Source of the DNA: CAZUVM01 sp964623885
GTDB taxonomy: Bacteria > Verrucomicrobiota > Verrucomicrobiia > Limisphaerales > UBA8199
DNA length: 18,653 bases
Direction: 5' to 3'
Assembly (NCBI GenBank): GCA_964623885.1
Contig: CAZUVM010000251.1
Span: forward strand, 1-18,653
Shown here in pieces: positions 7,096-14,792 of the stretch. Under the pieces are notes generated by a model. The model worked only from the letters and a program-made list of their open reading frames with translations, made no database searches and was not told where the DNA came from. Numbering within the stretch: position 1 is the stretch's first letter; each line of letters starts with the position of its first letter. The position numbers were made by a program, and so were the translations under genes.

Positions 7096-9201
7096 ATGAC
7101 CAGCCAGAATCTCGAACCCAATCGTCGCATCCTGATCGTTGACGACAACGCCAGCATCCAGAACGATTTCCGCGAGATCCTCTGCCCGGATGACACAGGC
7201 GAATCGGCGGTAGACCAGCTGGAGACCGTTCTGTTCGAACAGAAAACCACCGCGCCCACACGATGCACGTTCGAGCTGGACTCCGCGTTTCAGGGTCAGG
7301 AAGCCCTGGAACTGGTCAAGCACGCCCTGGCCGAAAAACGACCCTATGCCATGGCGTTCGTCGATGTCCGCATGCCTCCCGGTTGGGACGGCATCGAAAC
7401 GATCGCGCGCATCTGGGAAGTGGATCCCGAAATCCAGATCGTCATTTGCACCGCTTATGCCGACTACTCCTGGGATGAAATGCGCGCCAAAGTCGGGCAG
7501 CCCGACAGCTTGCTGGTCCTCAAAAAACCTTTCGACAACATCGAAGTGCAGCAGTTGGCGCATGCGTTAACTCGTAAGTGGCTTCTTAATGTCCAAGCGC
7601 GGTTGCAGATTACCGAATTGGCCGAGGCCAATCGCTCGCTGGTGATGTCCGAAGAACGGTTTTCCAAGGCCTTCCATGAAAACCCGCACCCAAGCGCGAT
7701 CCAGAGTCTTCCCGATCGCCGGTTCGTGGATGTCAACCAGCGCCTCGCCGAAATCGCCGGCTTGTCGCGCGACGAAATGCTCAACCGCACCCCGGCAGAG
7801 CTGTTTCTGTGGGAGAAACCCGCCGTAGTGGATCAATGGTACGACGGGCTGGCGCGGCAGGAATTGGTCCGTGAGCAGGAGGCCAACCTTCGCAATCAGG
7901 CCGGTGATTTGCGCGAAATGCGCGTTTCCCTTTCCCCGGTAACCCTGCGCGGCGAACCTCATGTGCTGCTATTGGCACAGGACGTCTCGGAGCGGGTCCT
8001 GCTCGAACGTCAACTGCGCCAGGCGCAAAAGATGGAAGCTATCGGACAGTTGGCGGCGGGCGTCGCTCACGATTTCAACAACATTCTAACCGTAATCCAG
8101 GGCCATGCCGGATTGATGCAACATCGGCTGCCGCCGGGCAGTCCTCAGACCAAATCCACACAGGAAATCGCCAATGCCGCCGCCCGCGCCGCTACGCTCA
8201 TCCGCCAGTTGCTCATGTTCAGCCGCAAGCAGGTCATGCAGTTCCGGCACCTCGATTTGAACGACCTGTTGCGCAACTCAGTTAAAATGCTCGAACGGCT
8301 GGTCGGCGAACACGTCCACATGGAATTTGAGCCCGCCGCAAACCTCGCCGTTGTCCATGCGGACCCGAGCATGATCGAGCAAGTGGTCATGAACCTCGCC
8401 GTCAATGCCCGCGATGCCATGCCGAATGGGGGCAAAGTGCGGATCGCTACTTCGTTGGAAAAAGTCCAACGCGCGACAACGCCGATGGATCCCGAACCCC
8501 GAACCGGCGAATTCGTCTGTCTCACCTTTAGTGACAACGGCACGGGCATGGACCCCCAAACTCTCAACCGCATCTTCGAGCCGTTCTTCACTACCAAGCC
8601 CGTCGGCAAAGGCACCGGCCTGGGCTTATCCACCGTCTTTGGCATCGTCCGCCAGCACCGCGGCTGGGCCGATGTCCAAAGCCAGCTGAATCATGGAACG
8701 ACGTTCCGAATCTACTTCCCGGTAAGCCCCCAGGCCGCCGAGAAAACTGAACCGGTCGTGGATACCGTCCTGCGAAATGGCCGTGAGACCATCCTGGTTG
8801 CTGAAGACGAAGAAGCCTTGCGTCAAATGGTAGTCGAGGTCCTCAAGATCCAGGGTTATACCGTCTTTGACGCGGCCACCGGCCCTGATGCCCTCGAAGT
8901 CTGGGAGCAAGCCAAACGCCCCGTGGACATGCTGATCACCGACATGGTCATGCCCGGCGGTATGATGGGCAGCGAACTGGCAGAACGACTCCTCCAAAGA
9001 CGTCCCGACTTAAAAGTGATTTATACCAGCGGTTACAGCCCCGGTATGGCCGGCAAGGACACCTCCATGCTGGCAAAACGCAACTTCCTGCCTAAGCCCT
9101 ACTCCATTGGCAAGCTGGCCCAATTCGTCCGCGAATGCCTCGATCGTAATGGCAATGGAAACGGCCACTCTAAACACGGCGAACTCGCTGCCGCGTTTTG
9201 A
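7096..9201 (+). CDS. Hybrid histidine kinase, REC-PAS-HisKA-HATPase-REC
   Basis: A 701-residue protein without membrane segments. REC1 spans about 10-160: acidic pair Asp16-Asp17, phospho-acceptor Asp90 in 'FVDVRMPPGWDG', Lys144 in 'VLKKPF'. The distance from acidic pair to acceptor is about 73 residues, some 30 more than usual. PAS covers about 183-300 ('SEERFSKAFHENPHPSAI', 'VLLLAQDVSER'). HisKA holds His325 in 'LAAGVAHDFNNILTVIQGH'; the HATPase has Asn438 ('NLAVNARDAM'), 'FSDNGTGMD' and 'GKGTGLGLSTVFGIV'. REC2 spans about 563-683 with 'LVAEDEEAL', acceptor Asp616 in 'LITDMVMPGG' and Lys667. The protein is probably a cytoplasmic relay: REC1 would take phosphate from the CHASE8 kinase, and autophosphorylation of His325 would feed REC2. 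No DNA-binding, cyclase or HPt output is present here, so the final effector lies elsewhere. The start is set by the AGGA at 7087. Confidence 0.92.
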   Translation: MTSQNLEPNRRILIVDDNASIQNDFREILCPDDTGESAVDQLETVLFEQKTTAPTRCTFELDSAFQGQEALELVKHALAEKRPYAMAFVDVRMPPGWDGIETIARIWEVDPEIQIVICTAYADYSWDEMRAKVGQPDSLLVLKKPFDNIEVQQLAHALTRKWLLNVQARLQITELAEANRSLVMSEERFSKAFHENPHPSAIQSLPDRRFVDVNQRLAEIAGLSRDEMLNRTPAELFLWEKPAVVDQWYDGLARQELVREQEANLRNQAGDLREMRVSLSPVTLRGEPHVLLLAQDVSERVLLERQLRQAQKMEAIGQLAAGVAHDFNNILTVIQGHAGLMQHRLPPGSPQTKSTQEIANAAARAATLIRQLLMFSRKQVMQFRHLDLNDLLRNSVKMLERLVGEHVHMEFEPAANLAVVHADPSMIEQVVMNLAVNARDAMPNGGKVRIATSLEKVQRATTPMDPEPRTGEFVCLTFSDNGTGMDPQTLNRIFEPFFTTKPVGKGTGLGLSTVFGIVRQHRGWADVQSQLNHGTTFRIYFPVSPQAAEKTEPVVDTVLRNGRETILVAEDEEALRQMVVEVLKIQGYTVFDAATGPDALEVWEQAKRPVDMLITDMVMPGGMMGSELAERLLQRRPDLKVIYTSGYSPGMAGKDTSMLAKRNFLPKPYSIGKLAQFVRECLDRNGNGNGHSKHGELAAAF

Positions 9202-9280
9202 AACCAGACCTGCTCCATGGTCAGTCCGCCAGTTCGTAACATCATCGAACTGCGCAAGTCTGCACAATCAATCAATGCCG

Positions 9281-9313
9281 CTGCCGTCCCGCTCTACGCG
9301 AACGGAACGGCAG
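9281..9313. terminator. Hairpin between convergent genes
   Basis: CTGCCGT (9281-9287) pairs with ACGGCAG (9307-9313), extended inward past one mismatch by CCG (9289-9291) and CGG (9303-9305). It lies in the 138-base gap between the hybrid-kinase stop and the end of the leftward secreted-protein gene. The plus-strand tail (CCTCGTTGATTATT) is only moderately T-rich, so it is a plausible but imperfect terminator. Confidence 0.5.
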
Positions 9314-9339
9314 CCTCGTTGATTATTGGGGTTTACCTA

Positions 9340-10065
9340 TCAAATTGTTTTTGGTGCCTTTAACTTGAGCACGTAATAGAACGGTTTCATTCCCGCAATG
9401 GTGACATCGCCGCTCTTCCATTCGAAAAATAGATACGGCTGGCCATTGAGCGTCCTAATCTCGTAGCGGCTCGCGGTCTGGTCCCCGTGATGAAGCACGA
9501 ATCCCTTGGTCCAGGTCCACCACGGTTGCGGCATTTTGCCGTTCTCCTGGAAGGTCAGTCCTTTCAGAAAGAGCTTGCCGTTCCAGGCGCGCTTCAACGG
9601 GTCGAACTGGCCGATGTCCTGCACAAAATCGACGCTTTCCCATTCCCCAAGCACCTGCGGGTCATTCGCGAACGGCAGGTTGATGTTGTCTTTGGTGCCG
9701 ACCTTGGCGGTCAATTGCGTGCCGGCCAACTTTCCCTGCCATTGCCCGCCGCCGATGTAATTCATGATGAATTCGCCGTCGGCTTCCGCCAGGGCGCCGC
9801 TGCTGCTTCTGAAATTTCGCAAACCCCGATAGGTGACCTTGAACGGCGTCGCGCTTTCTGTTTTTGCAGCCACGGCCACTTGCAGCTCGTCACAGGTGGC
9901 GCCGGTCTCAGCAAATCGGGCGGCCACCTCGGCCTGAATCTTTTTCTGGATAACGTCCATCGTGGAGCCCGGCGGCGCGTCTGCGGCCCGCGCGATACCA
10001 AAGCCCAGGGGCAATTGGCATAACATTCCGATTAATAACGTGGTTAATACTGGTTTCATTTTCAT
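9340..10065 (-). CDS. Secreted stand-alone copy of the kinase sensor domain
   Basis: A 241-residue exported protein. The frame is open back to 10197 inside the kinase gene, but the ATG at 10065 begins a clear signal peptide (MKMKPVLTTLLIGMLCQLPLGFGIARAAD), and it is 16 bases after the kinase stop. Residues about 36-235 align without gaps to the C-terminal extracytoplasmic part of that kinase, sharing 'AKTESATPF', 'YIGGGQWQG', 'DPQVLG.W.SVDFV', 'NGKMPQPW.TWTKG', 'HHGDQTASRYEI' and 'YYVL'. The second half resembles, from memory, a small domain found with BlaR1-type antirepressors of Gram-positive bacteria (the 'WTKG..IHH.D.TASkYEI...FEWKSGDyti.g.kP.YYVLK' pattern), which looks like a small lipocalin-like barrel. 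Ligand and role are unknown; it may sense the same signal as the kinase, or compete with it. Confidence 0.82.
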   Translation of the reverse strand: MKMKPVLTTLLIGMLCQLPLGFGIARAADAPPGSTMDVIQKKIQAEVAARFAETGATCDELQVAVAAKTESATPFKVTYRGLRNFRSSSGALAEADGEFIMNYIGGGQWQGKLAGTQLTAKVGTKDNINLPFANDPQVLGEWESVDFVQDIGQFDPLKRAWNGKLFLKGLTFQENGKMPQPWWTWTKGFVLHHGDQTASRYEIRTLNGQPYLFFEWKSGDVTIAGMKPFYYVLKLKAPKTI

Positions 10066-10081
10066 ACGCTGATCTTCTGGT

Positions 10082-11821
10082 TTATTGGTTTTTCTTCTGC
10101 AGGACGTAATAAGGTGGTTTCCGTCCCGAAATCGTAAAATCGCCGCTCCGCCACTCCAGGAAAAGATAGGCCCGGCCTTTAATCTCCTGGATTTCATATC
10201 GGCTGGCGGTCTGATCCCCGTGATGGATCAGGACCCCCTTGGTCCAGGTCAGCCACGGTTGCGGCATTTTGCCGTTCTCCAGAAAGGTGAGCTCTTTGAG
10301 GAATAGTTCGTGGTTCATCATCCGTTTATCGGGATTGAACTGAGCAATCGCTTCGACGAAATCAACGCTGCTCCATTGACCGAGCACTTGAGGATCATCC
10401 ACAAACGGCAAATCAATATTGTCCCTGCTCCCAACCGTCACCGTGAATCGAGTTCCGGCCAGCGCGCCCTGCCACTGACCGCCCCCGATGTAGCGCATGG
10501 TAAAAGAGCCGTCGGCCTGCGGCGTCGTGCCGTCCACTCCTCGAAAGTTTCTCAGCCCCGAGTAACTAACCCTAAATGGTGTCGCGCTTTCCGTCTTCTC
10601 GGCAATCGAGACTCTCAAATCTTCGTAAGTCGCGCCCGCTTCCCTTAGCCGGCGCCCGATTTCATTCCGAATCGTCTGCGCCGCCGTGTCGAGTGTCTCC
10701 GGCATGGGACTCCGCTCCAGCCCTGTTGGCCTCAACGCAAATGCCACGATGATCGCGACCACAACGGCCAGAATCCCTAGCGCCCAGCCCACAACGAACC
10801 GCCGAGAAAAACCTCTTGCCGCAGCACCATTGGCCGCGGCCGGACCGGCCACTCCGACAATGGTCTCCACCGAGCTCTTTAATTCACTGGCATGTTGAAA
10901 CCGCCGCTCCGGCTTCCGCTCCAAGGCCCGCAACACAACCTCATCCAGTCTCACATCCAGGTGTACTTTCCTGGAGGGCGGCTCGATTTTTTTGCCGGGC
11001 AATTCGCCGGTGAGCATCTGGTAGAACACCACCCCCAACGCATAGATGTCCGCCCGGTGATCCACCGCGCCCGGCCGTTCGAGTTGCTCGGGCGACATGT
11101 ACCGAGGCGTGCCCACGATTTTGCCCGCTTCGGTCAACGTGGCCGAACCCGACAATCCATCAACATTGCCAGCCACCTCGGCGCCACGGCTCACCAGCAG
11201 CGCCACGCCGAAATCCGCAACCTTCACCCGGCCGTGCCGATCCAGCAGAATATTCTCGGGCTTGATATCGCGATGGACGATGCCCTGGTCGTGGGCGAAC
11301 TGCAGCGCATCACAAATCTGCGGGACAACGCTCAACGCCTCGCGGGGCGAGATCCGATCGTTCGCCATGGCCTGAGCCAGGTTCACACCGTCCACAAATT
11401 CCATCAGGAAAAACGGCATCTCCGCCGCCTGCCCGAATTCGTATAGCGTAACGATCCCCGGATGGTTTAGCTGGGCCAGGGCCTGCGCTTCTCGGGTAAA
11501 TCGTTGAGCAAACGCCGGTTCCGCTCCCACGCCCGGAGGGAGGATTTTTAACGCCACCAGCCGGTTGAGCTGCTTTTGGCGCGCCTTGTAAACCGCCCCC
11601 ATTCCCCCTTTGCCAAGCAGGCTTATAATCTCCAGCTGCGGGAACAGTTTCCCCAACTCCTGAACGGTCGGCGGGACGAAGCCCGAAGCACCGCCAGGCT
11701 CGGATTCTGTCTCGATGCCGCTGCGGAACCCGACCTTCACCAGGCATTCCGGGCACAACCCCATCGGTGTGTCCGCCGGGATTGGCTTCCGGCAGTTTTG
11801 GCAAATGCGTATCGTTTCCAT
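10082..11821 (-). CDS. Transmembrane Ser/Thr protein kinase with zinc ribbon and extracytoplasmic sensor domain
   Basis: A 579-residue kinase. The frame stays open to 12250, but the extra 143 codons overlap the sigma-factor gene out of frame and are Arg/Ala-rich; the ATG at 11821 with GAAGG five bases upstream is preferred. Residues 7-26 hold a CxxC-CxxC zinc ribbon ('CQNCRKPIPADTPMGLCPEC'). The kinase domain (about 63-322) has the glycine loop 'LLGKGGMGAVYKA', Lys92 in 'VALK', 'HRDIKPEN' (Asp185), 'DFGVA' (Asp203) and 'GTPRYMSPEQL', so it should be active. One TM helix spans 341-363 ('FVVGWALGILAVVVAIIVAFA'). Residues 376-575 form the outside domain also made as a free protein by the next gene. 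With an ECF sigma factor 83 bases upstream, a phosphorylation-controlled sigma is plausible, as known for EcfP/PknT in Vibrio; that link is inference. Confidence 0.93.
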   Translation of the reverse strand: METIRICQNCRKPIPADTPMGLCPECLVKVGFRSGIETESEPGGASGFVPPTVQELGKLFPQLEIISLLGKGGMGAVYKARQKQLNRLVALKILPPGVGAEPAFAQRFTREAQALAQLNHPGIVTLYEFGQAAEMPFFLMEFVDGVNLAQAMANDRISPREALSVVPQICDALQFAHDQGIVHRDIKPENILLDRHGRVKVADFGVALLVSRGAEVAGNVDGLSGSATLTEAGKIVGTPRYMSPEQLERPGAVDHRADIYALGVVFYQMLTGELPGKKIEPPSRKVHLDVRLDEVVLRALERKPERRFQHASELKSSVETIVGVAGPAAANGAAARGFSRRFVVGWALGILAVVVAIIVAFALRPTGLERSPMPETLDTAAQTIRNEIGRRLREAGATYEDLRVSIAEKTESATPFRVSYSGLRNFRGVDGTTPQADGSFTMRYIGGGQWQGALAGTRFTVTVGSRDNIDLPFVDDPQVLGQWSSVDFVEAIAQFNPDKRMMNHELFLKELTFLENGKMPQPWLTWTKGVLIHHGDQTASRYEIQEIKGRAYLFLEWRSGDFTISGRKPPYYVLQKKNQ

Positions 11822-11826
11822 ACGAG

Positions 11827-11831
11827 CCTTC
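11827..11831 (-). promoter_or_regulatory. Shine-Dalgarno of the Ser/Thr kinase
   Basis: On the minus strand GAAGG lies five bases before the ATG at 11821. It decides that start over the longer open frame running back through the sigma-factor gene. Confidence 0.6.
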
Positions 11832-11904
11832 AACTCATTCTTAGGAATTGCCGCGTGAAAGGTTACAGAGTTATGAATAAGCGGCCGGCCACTACATCCG
11901 AAAA

Positions 11905-12693
11905 CTAAGGTCCGGACAAAGCGCCAAATAAATGCTGCAACTCCTCGTCCACGTTCGCTCCCGCCGCCGAGGTTTGCGCGATTTCGTCCCGCAGCAGCCG
12001 TCGATACCGTTTGCGCAAACGGTGCACGGCAACTTTCACCGCGCCTTCCGAAAGTCCGGCTTGCGCTCCAAGCTCGGCATAGGACCGCGAGTCGCTGCCG
12101 CCCAGCGTTGAATGAAGCGCCGCAAACACTTCGCCTTTGCCCTCCTGCTCGTATTCGCGGCGCAGCCGTTGCAGCACGGTATCCAGTAAGGTCAGGGCCC
12201 AGCGTCGCTCGAAATATTGCTCGGGCGTGCGATCGTCCGCCGGTTCGCACCCATACCGGGTTTCCGCATCATTGAGCTGCAGGGGGACATGCGCTACACC
12301 ACCACCGCGCTTTTGCGCCCTGAGCTTGTCCCATTCGTCGGCCATGAATCGATTCATGGCTGTGAGCAGGAAAGTCCGAAAACGCCCGCGCTCGCGGTCC
12401 GCATCCGCCACCCAATGGCGCTCCAGCAAGCGAGCAAAAAACGCCTGGGTCAGATCCTGGGCATCCTCCACCGAATGTCCGCGCCGCCGCGCATAAGCAT
12501 AAAGCGGATACCAGTAAGATCGGCATAACCGCTCGAGGGCCGCTTGCGCGTTGGGGGTATCGGCTCGACCGGCTGCTACGATCACCGACCATTGCGTCGT
12601 GACAAAGACAGCTTGCTCCGCCGGTTCGCTGGTCGCGCTTCGGTTTTCCGAGGGAACAGATGTGCCCCTCATGCCGAAGTCTGCGACGGTCAC
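11905..12693 (-). CDS. ECF-type RNA polymerase sigma factor
   Basis: A 262-residue sigma factor, longer than the usual ~180-200 of the family. The GTG at 12693 or the ATG at 12672 may be the start (255 residues); neither has a clear Shine-Dalgarno. The 'FVTTQWSVIVAAG' opening (30-42) is typical of ECF factors paired with Ser/Thr kinases in planctomycetes and verrucomicrobia. Region 2 lies at about 55-125 ('YPLYAYARRRGHSVEDAQDL', 'FRTFLLTAMNRFMADEWD'), and region 4 at 165-236 ('SYAELGAQAGLSEGAVKVAV', then 'HRLRKRYRRLLRDEI'). A 35-residue insert between the regions (about 128-162) and a 25-residue tail are additional. No anti-sigma gene adjoins it; the next gene is the membrane kinase, suggesting control by phosphorylation instead of a bound anti-sigma factor (inference). 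Confidence 0.92.
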   Translation of the reverse strand: MTVADFGMRGTSVPSENRSATSEPAEQAVFVTTQWSVIVAAGRADTPNAQAALERLCRSYWYPLYAYARRRGHSVEDAQDLTQAFFARLLERHWVADADRERGRFRTFLLTAMNRFMADEWDKLRAQKRGGGVAHVPLQLNDAETRYGCEPADDRTPEQYFERRWALTLLDTVLQRLRREYEQEGKGEVFAALHSTLGGSDSRSYAELGAQAGLSEGAVKVAVHRLRKRYRRLLRDEIAQTSAAGANVDEELQHLFGALSGP

Positions 12694-12737
12694 GCCCGCA
12701 TTGTCAAGCTTCGATCAATCGCCACGCTGCGTCTGCA

Positions 12738-14528
12738 TTATCGAAGCGTATTGGCAACCGTTATGCCTTCAATCTGCACGTTTTTCGCGGCTGCCAGGTC
12801 AACGCCTTCCTTCCGCACCACCGTCTCGAACAAATGGAGCCGGGGATCTCCACCTTTCACCCGAAGCTTTTTGCTTCGTGTGTCATACGTGAATTCCGTC
12901 CAAAGCCGGCCATCTCGCAGTACCCTCTTTGGTTTTTCTTCCAAATGACTCGACCATGTCCCCTCTGCCTCACGGCTCCAATGCTCGATCAGGTCCGCCC
13001 CGCTAATACTGACCTGTTCGCCTTTCATGGCGCGAACAATCACCCGATCTGCGCGCGGGCGGAGCAGTTCGCGATATACTCCACCGCGCAGAATTATCGT
13101 CTCACCGGATTTGGCCAACTCGCACGCCCGGACTGCGGTCTTAAGCGGCACCGCTGGATAGCCCCATGCGGGCTCATCGCTTGCCGCCGGGTGACATGGA
13201 TCAACATAATAGACGTTCGGATATTCCAATGCTCCGATGGTCACCCCCTCCTTCCCGGCGCCAATGACGGGGCTGCCGGGTTGCAGCCGAAAATCGCGCT
13301 TTGCCGCCTCTATGAACAGCGGGTCCTTGCCATTGATATTTTTCTCGCCCGCGGCCGGTGAGGTCTTGTAGGTCAGGTTGTATTCGACCGAAGGTTGGGC
13401 CGACGAGAAATCGCTGTCGCCGGTAATGATGGCCCGCTCCGCGTTGCAGAGAATATTATTGTAAATCTGCCCGCCGGTGGATTCCTTTCCCCTTAAACCA
13501 ATCGTCGCCCAGCGCACCGTTGAAATTGTATTGTTGGCCAGCGTGACGTTCAGCGTCTGAATGATGTCGGGCCCCCAGCCGCCGCTCATACTTGGTGAGT
13601 TGGCCGAAACAATGTTGCCGCGGATCATCCAATTGCTGACGCTGCCAATGTGAGGCGCGCTTTCCACCATGCACATCTGGTGGAAGTCAAAACAGGTGTT
13701 GTATTCGAATACCAGATCTCGGGCACTTTCCCCATTCACGGTAAAAGTCTGAAGGCAATCCACGTGCGCCACGCGGATCTCCGACGAGGTGCTACCGTGA
13801 AAGTAATTGTACCGCTCGATACAGCCGGCTCCGAAGAATCGTGAGTAATCGCAGTCATCATAGCGGTTGCCTGGCGAGTACATGAAAAGCCGGTTCACCT
13901 CGTTGTTCTCTACGAGCCAATCATTGCCGCCTAGCATAAAGCCGTACTGGCAGTGATACACGCGATTGTAGGCTATCCGATTGTGCGACACCGCCGAGTA
14001 ATCCTGCGTTTTGCTATCGAGGCTTGGCCGGCCAACAGTCCCCGCAACCCCGACCGACATTCCGTGAATATAGTTATCCACTACCTCGCAATAGCTTCCT
14101 CCCAACTGCACCGCCACGGCCGGCTTCTCCGCCGTGATTTCGAACCCTTCGACGCGGAGGTAATTGCCCTCGAGGTCAAACCCTTCCACCACGGCCATGT
14201 GCAGAGGCGCGGCCCGAAAAGTGATTGGCTTGCCCTGAAGCCCGCTGGTCTTAATCCTGATCCTTTCGCCATAATCTCCTTCCATCACGAAAACGGTATC
14301 GCCGGGCTGAACCAGATCGGCCGCGCGCTGAATCGTCATGAAGGGCCGTTCCTCAGTCCCAGGATTGGAATCAGCCGCCCCGCCGGCGGCTTGGTCCACC
14401 ACATAAGTTGCCGCACGTCCGAAGCTCGCTGCAAGCTCTGCCGCAATTGATCCGGCCAGGACCAGGCCTAGGGCAATCCCTCTCGCACGATTTGCGCGAT
14501 ACTCCGAGCACGTTCGGCACGGCTTCAT
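12738..14528 (-). CDS. Secreted right-handed parallel beta-helix protein, possibly truncated
   Basis: A 596-residue exported protein. The ATG at 14528 gives a signal peptide (about 14-40, 'ARGIALGLVLAGSIAAELAA', ending SFGRAA); the frame is open further back, but that part translates a dispersed repeat ('TTKYTKYTKD'). From residue 41, 'TYVVDQAAGGAADSNPGTEE', 'PFMTIQRAADLVQPGDTVFV' and repeated 'N.I....V..c' turns show a pectate-lyase/chondroitinase-B-like beta-helix, a fold used by many polysaccharide-binding or -cleaving proteins. At about 442 a second such unit opens ('VYYVDPCHPAASDEPAWGYP', 'SGETIILRGGVYRE'), but the protein stops at 'NVQIEGITVANTLR', where a helix would normally continue, so the C-terminus may be lost. 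It ends 44 bases before the sigma factor on the same strand. The substrate is unknown. Confidence 0.82.
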   Translation of the reverse strand: MKPCRTCSEYRANRARGIALGLVLAGSIAAELAASFGRAATYVVDQAAGGAADSNPGTEERPFMTIQRAADLVQPGDTVFVMEGDYGERIRIKTSGLQGKPITFRAAPLHMAVVEGFDLEGNYLRVEGFEITAEKPAVAVQLGGSYCEVVDNYIHGMSVGVAGTVGRPSLDSKTQDYSAVSHNRIAYNRVYHCQYGFMLGGNDWLVENNEVNRLFMYSPGNRYDDCDYSRFFGAGCIERYNYFHGSTSSEIRVAHVDCLQTFTVNGESARDLVFEYNTCFDFHQMCMVESAPHIGSVSNWMIRGNIVSANSPSMSGGWGPDIIQTLNVTLANNTISTVRWATIGLRGKESTGGQIYNNILCNAERAIITGDSDFSSAQPSVEYNLTYKTSPAAGEKNINGKDPLFIEAAKRDFRLQPGSPVIGAGKEGVTIGALEYPNVYYVDPCHPAASDEPAWGYPAVPLKTAVRACELAKSGETIILRGGVYRELLRPRADRVIVRAMKGEQVSISGADLIEHWSREAEGTWSSHLEEKPKRVLRDGRLWTEFTYDTRSKKLRVKGGDPRLHLFETVVRKEGVDLAAAKNVQIEGITVANTLR

Positions 14529-14610
14529 AAATGGATTGAATTCCGGTTGCTGGCGAGGCGCAAGGGGGAAAGATGAGGCCTTGGTCCACACATAAGCCAT
14601 AAGGAGAAAA

Positions 14611-14678
14611 CGACGAAACACACGAAATGCACTAAAGCACAAGACGTCTTTCGTGTATTTAGTGTATTTCGTGGTTAT
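14611..14678. repeat. Imperfect palindromic dispersed repeat ('KYTKYTK' type)
   Basis: The left arm (CACGAAATGCACTAAAGCAC then AAGAC, 14621-14645) and the right arm, read on the minus strand (CACGAAATACACTAAATACA and on to AAAGAC), match with two substitutions and one 3-base gap. The unit resembles the 'ccacgaaatacacgaaa' interspersed repeat I know from verrucomicrobial and other environmental genomes; its translation gives 'KYTKYTK'. Copy number elsewhere cannot be seen here. Confidence 0.7.
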
Positions 14679-14755
14679 ATTTCTTAGCAGCCGAATTCTC
14701 CTCTCGGATTGATTTCTCGTTCGGATTTGGAGCAAGCTTCCCGCCCGACTTCCAC

Positions 14756-14792
14756 CAACGAGCAAGAACTGCATACCGGAAAACGCTCGTTG
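14756..14792. repeat. 8-bp perfect inverted repeat in divergent spacer
   Basis: CAACGAGC (14756-14763) pairs with GCTCGTTG (14785-14792) across a 21-base loop. It lies midway between two divergent genes and could be an operator or a transcript hairpin; no protein partner is suggested by the sequence. Confidence 0.45.

Noticed and set aside
6447..7268. Leftward open frame of 273 codons opposite the CHASE8 kinase
   Set aside because: It runs antisense across the HATPase motifs and the start of the hybrid kinase; no recognisable features.
11822..12250. N-terminal extension of the Ser/Thr kinase by 143 codons
   Set aside because: It overlaps the sigma-factor gene in another frame, is Arg/Ala-rich with no domain pattern, and the ATG at 11821 has a good ribosome site and begins the zinc ribbon.
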